Below are positions 17,632 through 26,147 of a stretch of DNA of 64,000 bases, one piece after another (position 1 is the first letter of the stretch; each line of letters opens with the position of its first letter). Source of the DNA: Pseudogracilibacillus sp037072025 (GTDB lineage Bacteria > Bacillota > Bacilli > Bacillales > Amphibacillaceae). The notes beneath the pieces are model-generated. The model was not told where the DNA came from, made no database searches, and saw nothing but the letters and a program-made list of their open reading frames with translations. The stretch is from the NCBI RefSeq assembly GCF_037072025.1, contig NZ_JAXHDD010000008.1, positions 1-64,000 of the forward strand. The letters are read 5' to 3'. The position numbers and the translations under genes were made by a program.

Positions 17632-18354
17632 ATGGGGGAAAATTTGATTGTACTTATTATAATTGTACTCGTGGCTTCGTTGTTACAGACAAGTACTGGT
17701 TATGGTTTCTCTATTATCGGTACTCCTTTTTTGTTGTTAATTTACCCTGCTCATACAGCGATCCAGGTTAATATTATACTCTCAATTTGTCTTTCTGCTT
17801 TTATGATTTTTAAAATTAGAAAAGAAGTAGACAAGTTATTGCTAATTAGATTGATTAAAGGAAGTATCATAGGATTATTTTTTGGTATTTTTATTTATCT
17901 GTTTTTAGATATTCGACTACTTAAAATGACTGTTGGTGCTCTTATTCTTTTTTTAACGGTACTTCTTATTTTAAGATTAACGATAGATAGAACGAAGAAT
18001 AGAGATTTTGTAACGGGCGGAATATCGGGGTTATTAACAACAAGTATTGGTGTACCCGGACCGCCTTTGTTATTATATTTCTCTGGAGCAAGAATAGATC
18101 AAACGACCCTCCGTAGTACAACGTTGGCTTATTATCTATTTGTTTATTTTGCTAGCTTGATGATGCAAATATCTTTTGGTGGTACCAGTAAAGAGACATG
18201 GATATCCTCTTTTTTAGCTATACCACCTCTGTTTGCTGGAATTATGTTCGGACAGTTCTTGTTTAAATGGATCAGTCAAAAAACATTTCGACTTATTACG
18301 TATGTAATTTTGATATTTACAGGGATATATTTATTAGTAACTGGCTTTTTTTAG
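17632..18354 (+). CDS. TSUP (TauE/SafE) family permease
   Basis: A 240-residue membrane protein with two related halves of about four transmembrane segments. The conserved motifs are GYGFSIIGTPFLLL in the first half and GGISGLLTTSIGVPGPPLLLYF in the second. Members move sulfite, sulfoacetate or related anions, typically out of the cell. The ATG follows GGTGA. The sulfolactate operon is 16 kb away, so a functional link is speculative. Substrate unknown. Confidence 0.82.
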   Translation: MGENLIVLIIIVLVASLLQTSTGYGFSIIGTPFLLLIYPAHTAIQVNIILSICLSAFMIFKIRKEVDKLLLIRLIKGSIIGLFFGIFIYLFLDIRLLKMTVGALILFLTVLLILRLTIDRTKNRDFVTGGISGLLTTSIGVPGPPLLLYFSGARIDQTTLRSTTLAYYLFVYFASLMMQISFGGTSKETWISSFLAIPPLFAGIMFGQFLFKWISQKTFRLITYVILIFTGIYLLVTGFF

Positions 18355-18513
18355 ATTTATATAAAAAATATTGGGCTAAACGGGTGCAATTGTATGTGAA
18401 AATGGAGTTAATCTAAAATACCTTGGAAACTTTTCGGCGCTATTTTCACTGTTATTTACAGCTGATAATTAAAATTGGATTACAAAACAACCTGCTAATA
18501 ATCTTTAAACAAA

Positions 18514-18543
18514 AACGCTTATACACCTTAATGTATAAGCGTT
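18514..18543 (-). terminator. Terminator of the tRNA-Ala gene
   Basis: AACGCTTATACA and its exact complement form a 12-bp stem with a 6-nt loop. It starts 9 nt past the tRNA 3' end on the minus strand and is followed by TTTGTTTAAAG. Confidence 0.75.
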
Positions 18544-18551
18544 CCTTTTGA

Positions 18552-18624
18552 TGGAGCATATCGGGCTTGAACCGATGACCTCTTGCATGCCATGCAAGCA
18601 CTCTCCCAACTGAGCTAATGCCCC
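18552..18624 (-). tRNA. tRNA-Ala (anticodon GGC)
   Basis: On the minus strand a 73-nt cloverleaf can be read: acceptor GGGGCAT/ATGCTCC, D arm with AGTTGGGA, anticodon stem CTTGC/GCAAG with loop ATGGCAT (anticodon GGC), and a T arm ATCGG TTCAAGC CCGAT. The discriminator is A. The bases after it are TCA, so the CCA end is not encoded and must be added. It stands alone with its own terminator. Confidence 0.93.
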
Positions 18625-18769
18625 AAAAGATTTAACTAATACTTATTATATAATGTTTCTATTTTTTTTCAACAAATTGAGTTAAATTTTGATTACATTT
18701 TAATTGAAAGATTGTATATCTAAGTCGATTCTTGTAAAATAATGAGTGACGTTTTGCTATTTATAGAAA

Positions 18770-19450
18770 GTGTGGTGGGTTAAAATTCGTAAGAAAAAGA
18801 AGTCTTTTTTAATTATTTCGGCTATCTTTTTGTTTCTTTTTATGATTATGGCAATGATAACAACAGGAACGACAGGCATTATAATTGATGAAACTGTCGC
18901 TTATTGGGCGGATCAAAATAAAACGGCATTTATAGCAGGAGTAATGAAATATGCTTCATTTATCGGCTCTAGTGAAATGGTTTTATTAATAACAGTAATC
19001 ATTGGAATCGTTTTGTTAATTAAACGAAGCTGGCGAATTCTATTTTTCTTTTTTACATTATCCGTTGGAGGAGTATTCCTTAACTTATTCCTTAAACTTC
19101 TCATACAAAGAGCAAGACCAGGGGATGAAGTGAGCTATATCGAAGTATTTAACCTGAATCTGGAAATTCAGTCATACAGTTTTCCGAGTGGTCATACGAT
19201 GCGCGCAACGATATTGTTTTTATTTTTAATTTACTTAACGTATAAATATATTAACAATACAGGGATTAAAATGGGATACTATTTTGTTTTTGTATTATTA
19301 ATTTTTGCTGTTGCATTAAGTAGAATCATGCTAGACGCACATTTTGTTACAGATATTGCAGGTGCAATCTTAGTATCAATTTTTTGGTTTTTCTTAATTT
19401 TATATTTTTTTCACAAACCAAAAAGAGCTAATTCCCTAATGTTTAGTTAA
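18770..19450 (+). CDS. PAP2-family membrane phosphatase
   Basis: A 226-residue protein with about six transmembrane segments and the full phosphatase signature: K109-x6-R116-P117, P139-S140-G141-H142 and S184-R185-x5-H191-x3-D195. Such enzymes hydrolyse lipid phosphates such as undecaprenyl pyrophosphate or phosphatidylglycerol phosphate at the outer membrane face. GTG at 18770 is the assumed start; its ribosome site (AGAAAG) is poor. Monocistronic, followed by a strong hairpin. Confidence 0.87.
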   Translation: MWWVKIRKKKKSFLIISAIFLFLFMIMAMITTGTTGIIIDETVAYWADQNKTAFIAGVMKYASFIGSSEMVLLITVIIGIVLLIKRSWRILFFFFTLSVGGVFLNLFLKLLIQRARPGDEVSYIEVFNLNLEIQSYSFPSGHTMRATILFLFLIYLTYKYINNTGIKMGYYFVFVLLIFAVALSRIMLDAHFVTDIAGAILVSIFWFFLILYFFHKPKRANSLMFS

Positions 19451-19505
19451 AAAAAAGTTACGTCTTTTTTGTAGATAGGAAAAAATAAAACTTTCTTTAC
19501 TCGCA

Positions 19506-19554
19506 GTGAAACGAAGGCTTTCTCCATTGATTTGCGGAAAGCTTTCGTTTTCAC
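19506..19554. terminator. Bidirectional terminator
   Basis: GTGAAACGAAGGCTTTC at 19506-19522 pairs with GAAAGCTTTCGTTTTCAC at 19537-19554 with one mismatch. It lies between the PAP2 gene and the convergent LytTR-like gene and can serve both. Confidence 0.75.
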
Positions 19555-19589
19555 TCATTTCTTTTGCAAGGAATCATTTAAGGATGATT

Positions 19590-19889
19590 CTAATTTTTTA
19601 TAATAAAGGGTAAAGCCAAACCAATGCCAATTGGTAAAGCGATGAATAACTTCATTCTTATTTCTAAACGCCGATTATCTATCGCAGCGTATACTTTCCG
19701 GTCTTCAGCATAAATAAAGTCGATCTTATCCGGTTGTAATAAAATAGTTTGATCTCCTTCAATTCCAAACAATCGTTCCTGCGTATCCTTTTTAATAAAT
19801 GACATTATTTGTACGTCTGTCCATTCATTCGTCTGAATCGTAATCGATGTACCTTCATATTGATCGTCGCTATCGACATTTATTTTCAT
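19590..19889 (-). pseudogene. LytTR-type regulator, C-terminally truncated
   Basis: The 99-codon frame begins MKINVDSDDQYEG, and FGIEGDQTILLQPDKIDFIY with AEDRKVYAAIDNRRLEIRMKL matches the N terminus and first half of the LytTR DNA-binding domain in small Bacillus regulators. The rest of the domain is missing. After RMKL the protein runs into a hydrophobic tail (FIALPIGIGLALPFIIKN) that belongs to something else, so an internal deletion probably fused two genes. It follows a permease fragment on the same strand. Confidence 0.55.
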
Positions 19890-19911
19890 GGTATTTCCCC
19901 AATCTTATTTA

Positions 19912-20073
19912 CTAGCTTTTTGCTCGCCTTGAAAATTTAGGATAAGAGATCCATGCGAGCGTGAAACCAATACATCCAAACCCTAGTAAAATAAGCGAGC
20001 TCAGTAGAAAATCTGTATAACTTAACGTCCCGCTCATCGCCAGTTTAAAAGCATCATGCGCCGCTGAAAAACT
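19912..20073 (-). pseudogene. 3' end of an ABC-2-type permease gene
   Basis: The minus-strand frame ends SLILLGFGCIGFTLAWISYP KFSRRAKS before TAG at 19912, a typical last transmembrane helix plus basic tail of an ABC-2 permease. It is cut at about 20073 by an upstream stop in the same frame. It lies 23 nt upstream of the LytTR-like frame, the usual order of ABC exporter then LytTR regulator. Only the tail survives. Confidence 0.5.
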
Positions 20074-20208
20074 TTATAACAACTTCTAGTAAATTTAAAA
20101 GTTCTATCAATAATTTATCCATTGCAGCAGCTGCAACCTTTTTATTTATGGTGAAACCGACCTTTCAAGTCATTCAATTAAGTATTTCAACAATTTTATT
20201 TGCTGTAG

Positions 20209-20340
20209 TTTGAAAGAGCAAAAAGGGCATTAGGTAAGATTGATCCTGTAGATATTGAAGAAAATTATCTGCTAATTTTTGCATTGAAGATGGCAAACCT
20301 GGAAGCCCAGGAACAGTTGGATAATAGAGAAGGGGGATAA
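20209..20340 (+). other. Orphan C-terminal coding fragment
   Basis: A frame of 43 codons, with KIDPVDIEENYLLIFALKMA and EAQEQLDNREGG, has the composition of a real protein C terminus but has no start, being preceded by a stop at 20206. I do not recognise it. It ends 2 nt before the GrpB gene and supplies that gene's GAAGGGGG ribosome site, as a former upstream operon partner would. The stretch 20074-20208 has no other supported content. Confidence 0.3.
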
Positions 20341-20341
20341 G

Positions 20342-20848
20342 ATGTTAGGTTTGCCAAAAGGAGAGGTCTTCTTAGTTCCTTGGACGGGGGAATGGAATAA
20401 AGAATATTTATTAGAGAAAGAAAAAATACAAGATAAAATAGGTGAATACATAATGAGTATTCACCACATAGGTAGTACATCAGTAAAACATTTAAGTGCA
20501 AAACCAATTATTGACATTGCCATAGAAATCAAAGATTTTAAAGATGGTGCGAATATTTCCTCACCCTTAGAGGAGTTAGGATATTTGTATAAAGGAACAA
20601 ATATTTTGCCTGAAAGACATTATTTTAGTAAGGGTGAACCGAGAACCCATCAAATCCATATGTATCAATGTTCAAATAAATATTTACTTGAACAGCTAAA
20701 ATTCCGAGATTACTTGAGAGATAATGATGAAGCAAGAATTAAATATGATCAGCTCAAACTTAATTTAGCTAAATTAAATAAAAATAATAAACATAAATAT
20801 GCAGAAGAGAAAACTGCTTTCGTTAAATCAATTTTAGAAAAAATTTAA
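20342..20848 (+). CDS. GrpB family protein (UPF0157, nucleotidyltransferase fold)
   Basis: A 168-residue protein. The motif IHHIGSTSVKHLSAKPIIDI matches the GrpB/UPF0157 signature GSTSVPGLxAKPIIDI and corresponds to the nucleotidyltransferase catalytic GS..DxD region; only the second acidic position is obvious. The C-terminal LKFRDYLRDNDEAR..Y..LK pattern is also typical. ATG follows GAAGGGGG. Physiological role is not established for the family; some members are fused to CoaE. Confidence 0.85.
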   Translation: MLGLPKGEVFLVPWTGEWNKEYLLEKEKIQDKIGEYIMSIHHIGSTSVKHLSAKPIIDIAIEIKDFKDGANISSPLEELGYLYKGTNILPERHYFSKGEPRTHQIHMYQCSNKYLLEQLKFRDYLRDNDEARIKYDQLKLNLAKLNKNNKHKYAEEKTAFVKSILEKI

Positions 20849-20883
20849 TGGGTTTGTGTTTTCATGGAGTAAGTTGAAGAAAA

Positions 20884-20927
20884 AAAGGACATACCATATT
20901 AGTCATATAAAATATGTTGTGTCCTTT
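20884..20927. terminator. Terminator between GrpB and PfpI genes
   Basis: AAAGGACATACCATATT pairs with AAATATGTTGTGTCCTTT; flanking A and T runs allow it to serve both convergent genes. Confidence 0.65.
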
Positions 20928-20991
20928 AATTTATCTATCTTTTTTCAGTTTGGGTCTTGATAAATATATTCCGAGTATTTTTAAGCTGCCA

Positions 20992-21513
20992 TTATTCTGC
21001 TAACTTATCAGCAAAAACTTTCATGTAAACTGGTAAATCATCTGGTCGACGGCTTGAAATAATATGTCCATCCACGACTACCTCTTCATCGACCCAAGTA
21101 GCACCAGCGTTTTCCATGTCGTCCTTAATCGCAGGCGTACTTGTTACTTTTTTGCCTTCTAAAATATTTGCTGAAATGAGTACCCAGCCAGCATGACAAA
21201 TTTGTCCAATTGGTTTCTTTGCTTCATCCATTTCTTGAAGGAACGTAAGTACTTCTGGATAGCGTCGTAACTTATCTGGTGCCCAACCACCTGGTACAAG
21301 AATCCCATCATAGTCTTTTGCATTAATATCTGAAAACGCAAAATCCGTTTTAGCTGGAGCTCCGTATTTTCCTTTATAAGTCGTATTAGCTTCCGGACCG
21401 ACTAAATCTACTTGTGCACCTTCTTCACGTAATCGGTAAACAGGGTACCAGTGCTCTAAATCATGCGCATCGTTATCAACAAGTGCGATGACTTTTTTAT
21501 CTTTTAAACGCAT
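20992..21513 (-). CDS. DJ-1/PfpI family protein (YfkM-like)
   Basis: A 173-residue protein of the PfpI branch. The nucleophile elbow is QICHAGW with C106 and H107, and the conserved acidic residue is E20 (DLEHWYP). I chose ATG 21513, 8 nt after AAAGGA; a longer 196-residue frame from 21582 runs back into the nirK terminator. Relatives are general stress proteins with deglycase, protease or chaperone activities reported; which applies is not decidable here. Confidence 0.85.
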   Translation of the reverse strand: MRLKDKKVIALVDNDAHDLEHWYPVYRLREEGAQVDLVGPEANTTYKGKYGAPAKTDFAFSDINAKDYDGILVPGGWAPDKLRRYPEVLTFLQEMDEAKKPIGQICHAGWVLISANILEGKKVTSTPAIKDDMENAGATWVDEEVVVDGHIISSRRPDDLPVYMKVFADKLAE

Positions 21514-21570
21514 TTTATCCATCCTTTCATTTGTTTCTATTATTAGTGTAGCAGATAAAGGTGCATAAAA

Positions 21571-21600
21571 AAACTTCCTCACCTGAGAGTGAGGAAGTTT
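21571..21600 (-). terminator. Terminator of the nirK remnant
   Basis: A perfect 12-bp stem (AAACTTCCTCAC and complement) with a 6-nt loop sits 7 nt past the nirK stop on the minus strand and is followed by TTTTTTTATG. It is intact although the gene is not. Confidence 0.8.
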
Positions 21601-21606
21601 CTAGTT

Positions 21607-22344
21607 TTATTCAGTTACTTCTATGATACCTGTTGCACCTTTTGTTGCATGGTTGAATTGGTGAGTAACGAATGGATATGTGCCAGGTACTTTTAGTGTA
21701 AATTCTACGACAGCACCTCCACTAGCTGGTAACGTGACTGTTTGCATTCCTTTATAATAGTTTACTGGGTTTCCATCCAAGTAAACATCTTCCATTATAG
21801 TGCCGATGATGTGGAAAGAGCTTACCTCGTTTGGACCAACGTTGTTTACGTAGAATCTTACTTTTTCGCCAACTTTTGCTCCTAAAGGTGTATCTTTTAG
21901 TGCAGTTGTTGTTCCATTTGTATTAGGTTGTCCGTCGTGCAATGCTTTTGCAGAGAATACTACTTGAGAAGGAACACCATTTGTCATATCATCTAAATCA
22001 TTGTATTTATACCATTCGTTTTGAATAATAACATATACTTCATCATCTGTTGGGAAACCGTCTTTCGGTTGAACAATGATTACGCCGTGCATTCCGTTAG
22101 CAATATGAGATAAGACCGGCTCAGTAGCACAATGATACATGAATACACCTGGAGAAGATGTTGGGAAGCTAAATGCTCCTTTTTCATTTGGTTCCAAGTC
22201 TGCAAAATCTTCTGCTGGGTTTGTGTGAACAGCGTGTAAGTCAATACTGTGTGGGATGGCGGGATCCATATTATTCAATTCAAAATGAAGTATATCTCCT
22301 TCTTCAACTACAATTAATGGTCCGGGAGCTTCACCGTACTTTGA
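21607..22344 (-). pseudogene. nirK: Copper nitrite reductase gene, 5'-truncated
   Basis: The frame encodes the cupredoxin part of NirK from EAPGPLIVVEEGDILHFELN to the natural C terminus. The first copper-binding region (IPHSIDLHAVH), the cluster YHCATEPVLSHIANGMHG with the Cys, His and Met type-1 ligands, and the final FVTHQFNHA are all present. The signal peptide and roughly the first 80-100 residues are missing: the frame is closed by TAG at 22345-22347, and no ribosome site fits the only near start (TTG 22278). No other denitrification gene is nearby. It could still make a partial protein, but I consider it dead. Confidence 0.75.
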
Positions 22345-22385
22345 CTAATATATTTTTAGCTATAGTTTAATCGGAGGAATTTTAA

Positions 22386-22409
22386 AAGCGACAGAGTTAA
22401 CTGTCGCTT
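22386..22409 (-). terminator. Terminator of the SASP-like operon
   Basis: AAGCGACAG and CTGTCGCTT form a 9-bp perfect stem with a 6-nt loop, 4 nt past the small gene's stop on the minus strand, followed by TTAAAATTCC. Confidence 0.6.
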
Positions 22410-22413
22410 CATG

Positions 22414-22566
22414 TCACATCCCATTATCTGCAGCATTTCTCTCTCGTCCTTGTGTACTCATTTTATGTTGATGGGAGCCGCTTAAAGGTTCACCATATGG
22501 TTGCTTTGGACTTTTTGGCAAATCGGGCTTGTCCTTTTGTTTAGGACCTTTCGGTTTTCTAGACAT
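22414..22566 (-). CDS. Small basic protein resembling SASP P (SspP/CotL)
   Basis: A 50-residue, Lys/Pro/Gly-rich protein (MSRKPKGPKQKDKPDLPKSP at the start). The central PYGEPLSGSHQHKM is close to the GQPEPLSGSKKVKNRNH block of small acid-soluble spore protein P, and the protein lacks cysteine. A GGAAGGAG site precedes the ATG, and that ATG overlaps the stop of the upstream zinc-ribbon gene by 1 nt. The SASP assignment is tentative. Confidence 0.5.
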   Translation of the reverse strand: MSRKPKGPKQKDKPDLPKSPKQPYGEPLSGSHQHKMSTQGRERNAADNGM

Positions 22567-22823
22567 TACAAATTCTCCTTCCTCTGATAAATTGCATATT
22601 TTTTAAACATTTCTTCATCTTCTAGTAAACCACAAACGCCACACTGGACTTTTATATGAGGTCCACGATAGGGGAGATGAAATGGTTCCTTATTTTCAAT
22701 TGTATACTCTTCGACGACGTCTCCAGTTTCAGCATCTAATTTAACGATTTTGGGATGCTGCTCAACAATATTAAAGCGTGTTCGATTCGTTTTGCAATTT
22801 GGACAGTGATAGGCATTGCTCAT
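22566..22823 (-). CDS. Zinc-ribbon protein, 85 residues
   Basis: Two CxxC pairs, YHCPNCKT near residue 6 and QCGVCGL near 62, flank an acidic middle (LDAETGDVVEEYTIENKEPF) and can bind one zinc. I chose ATG 22823 after GGGAGGG; a TTG 11 codons earlier has no proper site. It is translationally coupled (TAATG) to the SASP-like gene. The protein family is common in Bacillus but I know of no function. Coupling to a spore protein suggests late sporulation expression, as inference. Confidence 0.7.
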   Translation of the reverse strand: MSNAYHCPNCKTNRTRFNIVEQHPKIVKLDAETGDVVEEYTIENKEPFHLPYRGPHIKVQCGVCGLLEDEEMFKKYAIYQRKENL

Positions 22824-22967
22824 CAAAAATCCCTCCCTAAAAATAAAATTCCCCAAAATTCATTTCATTATGAATAAAATTGTAATAAATCGCTACCATT
22901 GCACTTTGTAGCCAAAAACGATAGTATATAGGAAAAATACTACTAAAATATCTAGGTGGGATTATGG

Positions 22968-23945
22968 ATGACGAAAATAAGAATAGGAATTATCGGTTAC
23001 GGAAATTTAGGACGAGGAGCAGAAATGGCGATTAAGCAACAGCCGGACATGGAACTTGTTGCTGTGTTTTCCCGAAGAGGTGTTGTTCAAACGTTTGATC
23101 AAGACGTTATTTCTTTACATATAGATGAAGTAAAAAATTATCAAGACAAAATTGATGTCATGATTTTATGTGGAGGATCAGCAACAGACTTACCTAAACA
23201 GACGCCATATTTTGCTTCCATGTTTAATACAGTGGATAGTTTTGATACACATGCGAAAATTCCTGAATATTATGAAGCCGTTAATAATGTAGCTGAAAAA
23301 AGTGGTAAAACGAGTATTATTTCTGTTGGTTGGGATCCGGGGTTGTTTTCGATAAACCGTGTAATGTCAGAAGCAGTTTTAACCGATGGTAATACATATA
23401 CATTTTGGGGGAAAGGGCTTAGTCAAGGACATTCCGATGCAGTTCGTCGTGTTGAAGGGGTTAAAGCAGGTGTCCAATATACGATACCATCTGAAGAAGC
23501 GATGAATCGTGTACGTGCGGGAGAAAATCCAGAGCTTGCAACAAGTGAGAAACACAAAAGGGAATGTTATGTAGTGTTAGAGGAAGGTGTAGCTGCTGAT
23601 CAAGTTGAAAACACAATTAAAACAATGCCAAACTATTTTGATGAATATGATACAACCGTACATTTTATTACGGAGGAAGAATTAAAACGAGATCATGCAG
23701 ATATGCCTCATGGTGGATTTGTTATTCATAGTGGTAAAACGGGGGAAGGTACCAATCAAATTGTTGAATTCAGTTTAAAATTGGACAGTAATCCGGAGTT
23801 TACTTCAAGTGTTCTAGTCGCATATGCTCGTGCCGCATATCGATTACATCAAGAAGGACAAGCAGGAGCAAAAACCGTATACGATATTGGACCAGGTTAT
23901 ATCCATCCAAAATCACCAAGTGAATTAAGAAAGAATTATTTATAA
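22968..23945 (+). CDS. ddh: meso-diaminopimelate D-dehydrogenase
   Basis: A 325-residue NADPH-dependent enzyme that makes meso-DAP from tetrahydrodipicolinate in one step, for lysine and cell-wall synthesis. The Rossmann motif IGIIGYGNLGRG is at 7-18, followed by FSRRG (NADPH phosphate binding). Family signatures include CGGSATDLPKQTPYFASMFN, VDSFDTHAKIPEY, SVGWDPGLFSINR and GLSQGHSDAVRRVEGV. I chose ATG 22968 after AGGTGGG. Most bacilli use the acetylase variant; Ddh occurs in only some lineages, so it is a useful taxonomic hint. Monocistronic with its own terminator. Confidence 0.93.
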   Translation: MTKIRIGIIGYGNLGRGAEMAIKQQPDMELVAVFSRRGVVQTFDQDVISLHIDEVKNYQDKIDVMILCGGSATDLPKQTPYFASMFNTVDSFDTHAKIPEYYEAVNNVAEKSGKTSIISVGWDPGLFSINRVMSEAVLTDGNTYTFWGKGLSQGHSDAVRRVEGVKAGVQYTIPSEEAMNRVRAGENPELATSEKHKRECYVVLEEGVAADQVENTIKTMPNYFDEYDTTVHFITEEELKRDHADMPHGGFVIHSGKTGEGTNQIVEFSLKLDSNPEFTSSVLVAYARAAYRLHQEGQAGAKTVYDIGPGYIHPKSPSELRKNYL

Positions 23946-23968
23946 TTATAAACTCGGCATACAAGAAT

Positions 23969-24012
23969 ACCTGCAAGTTAGCTACTTTGCTAATTGTGGG
24001 TTTTCTTTTTTT
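23969..24012 (+). terminator. Terminator after ddh
   Basis: CCTGCAAGTTAGC pairs with GCTAATTGTGGG across a 5-6-nt loop and is followed by TTTTCTTTTTTT. Confidence 0.75.
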
Positions 24013-24276
24013 AATAATAAAAATTCACACTGGTTACGGTCTTTATCAAAGCTATAGATGAATTCTACACTTGCTGTCAGTGGATGGGGTAGTGTTTTGA
24101 TTGGCTGAGAAAGGTGATAACATTAATAGGTTATAGATTTTATATTTGATTGTTTTCATAAACTAAATTGCTAATACCCATAAACTGCGACATAACTAGG
24201 GATAGTAATTATATAACCTCTATGGAAATAGACTAGGTGGCTTACTCACTTCTTATCTAAAATTGTGATTTAAAAA

Positions 24277-24530
24277 CCGCTTCGGCAGAATACTATGCTT
24301 TCCACGGGCACGGCTTCAGAATCCGAAGCAGAAAACCACTGCTTGAGACTTCAGACGCGTGCTTTTCCCGTGGGCGGATAGGCCTACGCTAGTTGGAAAA
24401 ACATGCATCCTTCCAGCGAAGGAAATACACGGAGACTCACGTGGGCGGATAGGCCTAGGCGAGACACAAGTATGTAGCACGAAGGGGCTCATCAGCCGTT
24501 CACGGAAAGCGTAGTGTATTTTCGAAGCGG
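24277..24530. repeat. 254-bp palindromic repeat element
   Basis: The ends CCGCTTCGGCAGAATACTAT and its partner ATTTTCGAAGCGG, each flanked by CTTTCC/GGAAAG blocks, form a long imperfect inverted repeat. Inside are further palindromic arms and a direct repeat CGTGGGCGGATAGGCCTA at about 24370 and 24440. The element is G+C-richer than its surroundings and resembles non-autonomous dispersed repeats that I recall from Bacillaceae. A minus-strand frame inside is a shadow. The flanks 24013-24276 and 24531-24857 hold nothing else I can support. Confidence 0.65.
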
Positions 24531-24857
24531 TATTTCGCTTTGCAACTTGTCTACTTTTAAAAGTAATCATCATTAGTACCAAATTTTCATTATTCAACAG
24601 TATACTTCAGGAGCCTACCGTTGAAATGGTTAAATTCAATATATCCCATTTTGTAATTGTTTCGACTTTAGGGCAACAAAACTCGTTAACTTATTTACAG
24701 ATAAATCTAGTATTTTTTAGTTTTAAATTGAATTATGAATATTATTCCCTTATTATATTTCTGGGGTCTGAAACGATAATGCTTATCATGATAATAAAAG
24801 CATGAGCAGGAAATAATAAGAGAATAGAACGTCATATACATCATAAAGGGGAAAAAC

Positions 24858-26147
24858 ATGGAGAATTTTTTTAGACTAAAAGAATTAGGCACAAATGTGA
24901 GAACGGAAATTTTAGCAGGGTTAACGACCTTTTTGACAATGGCATATATCGTTGTTGTTAATCCAGCTATACTTTCAGCTGCAGGTGTTCCATTTGAACA
25001 AGTTTTTATAGCAACAATTGTATCTGCTGTTGTTGGAACATTAATCATGGCTTTTTGGGCGAATTATCCGATCGCAATTGCACCCGGTATGGGAATGAAT
25101 GCGTATTTTGTTAGTGTTGTTGCGACGCAAGGAGTAACGTATCAAGTCGTTTTTGGAGCAGTATTACTAGCAGGTATTTTATTTCTGTTATTAACATTTA
25201 CTCATCTTCGTGAAATACTTATTGAATCGATTCCGGCTGCTTTAAAATATGGGATCACTGCAGGAATTGGAATTTTTATCGCTTTTCTTGGACTCAAAAT
25301 GTCTGGGCTTGTCGTTGAAAATGCCGACACGTTAGTTGCATTTGGGGAACTGACAGACCCTAATACATTACTTTCGGTTACAGGTCTACTTATTACATTA
25401 ATTTTGATTACACGTAATGTAAAAGGTGCTCTGTTTATTGGGATGTTTATTACGGCCTTGATAGGTTATTTTATGGGGATGTTACAGATTGAAGGTATTG
25501 CGTCTGTTCCGCCTTCACCTGTCTTTTTCGATTTAGATATTGCAGGTGTTTTTTCTCATTCATTATATACGGTAGTGTTTGCTTATTTACTCGTTACAAT
25601 ATTCGATACTACTGGAACGATGATTGGCGTTGCGGAACAGGCAAATTTAATGAAAGACGGAAAGCTTCCTAAGGCAAAAGCGGCATTAACTGCCGATGCA
25701 GTTGCTACAACAGTAGGGGCGACATTAGGCTCAACTCCATCGAGTGCGTATGTTGAATCATCTTCTGGGGTAGCGGTTGGGGGAAAAAGTGGACTAACTA
25801 CATTGGTCGTCGCTATCTTGTTTCTCATTACATTATTTTTCTCTCCAATCGTTGCAGCAATATCCTCTTTATCAGCGATTACAGCTCCAGCACTGATCAT
25901 TGTTGGAAGTTTTATGATGACAGGATTAGCAAATGTAAATTGGAAAGAATTTGATGAAGCCTTTCCAACTTTTGCAGTCGTAATTATGATGCCTTTAACG
26001 TCTAGTATTGCAACAGGAATCGCAGTTGGCTTTATTACGTATCCGCTTCTAAAGCTTTTCAGTGGGAAGGGGAAGGAAGTTCATCCAATTTTATATGTCT
26101 TTGGGGTTATATTTGTGCTCCAAATGATTTATTTTCCAGGACATTAA
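24858..26147 (+). CDS. NCS2 (AzgA-type) purine permease, PbuG-like
   Basis: A 429-residue transporter with about 12-14 membrane segments. Family motifs are GLTTFLTMAYIVVVNPAIL at the start, the APGMGMNAYF motif near 73-82, LVTIFDTTGTMIGVAEQ near 246-262 and STPSSAYVESSSGVAVGG near 292-309. Close relatives carry guanine and hypoxanthine, some adenine. ATG follows AAGGGG. I looked for a purine riboswitch upstream and did not see the conserved core. Its 3' end is partly duplicated downstream. Confidence 0.9.
   Translation: MENFFRLKELGTNVRTEILAGLTTFLTMAYIVVVNPAILSAAGVPFEQVFIATIVSAVVGTLIMAFWANYPIAIAPGMGMNAYFVSVVATQGVTYQVVFGAVLLAGILFLLLTFTHLREILIESIPAALKYGITAGIGIFIAFLGLKMSGLVVENADTLVAFGELTDPNTLLSVTGLLITLILITRNVKGALFIGMFITALIGYFMGMLQIEGIASVPPSPVFFDLDIAGVFSHSLYTVVFAYLLVTIFDTTGTMIGVAEQANLMKDGKLPKAKAALTADAVATTVGATLGSTPSSAYVESSSGVAVGGKSGLTTLVVAILFLITLFFSPIVAAISSLSAITAPALIIVGSFMMTGLANVNWKEFDEAFPTFAVVIMMPLTSSIATGIAVGFITYPLLKLFSGKGKEVHPILYVFGVIFVLQMIYFPGH

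Noticed and set aside
24316..24597. 93-codon minus-strand gene
   Set aside because: It lies inside the palindromic repeat element, has no ribosome site and no recognisable protein pattern.
24531..24857. Purine riboswitch before the NCS2 permease
   Set aside because: The conserved purine aptamer core (TATA-flanked P1, GTTTCTAC and CCGTAAA loops) is not present in the leader.
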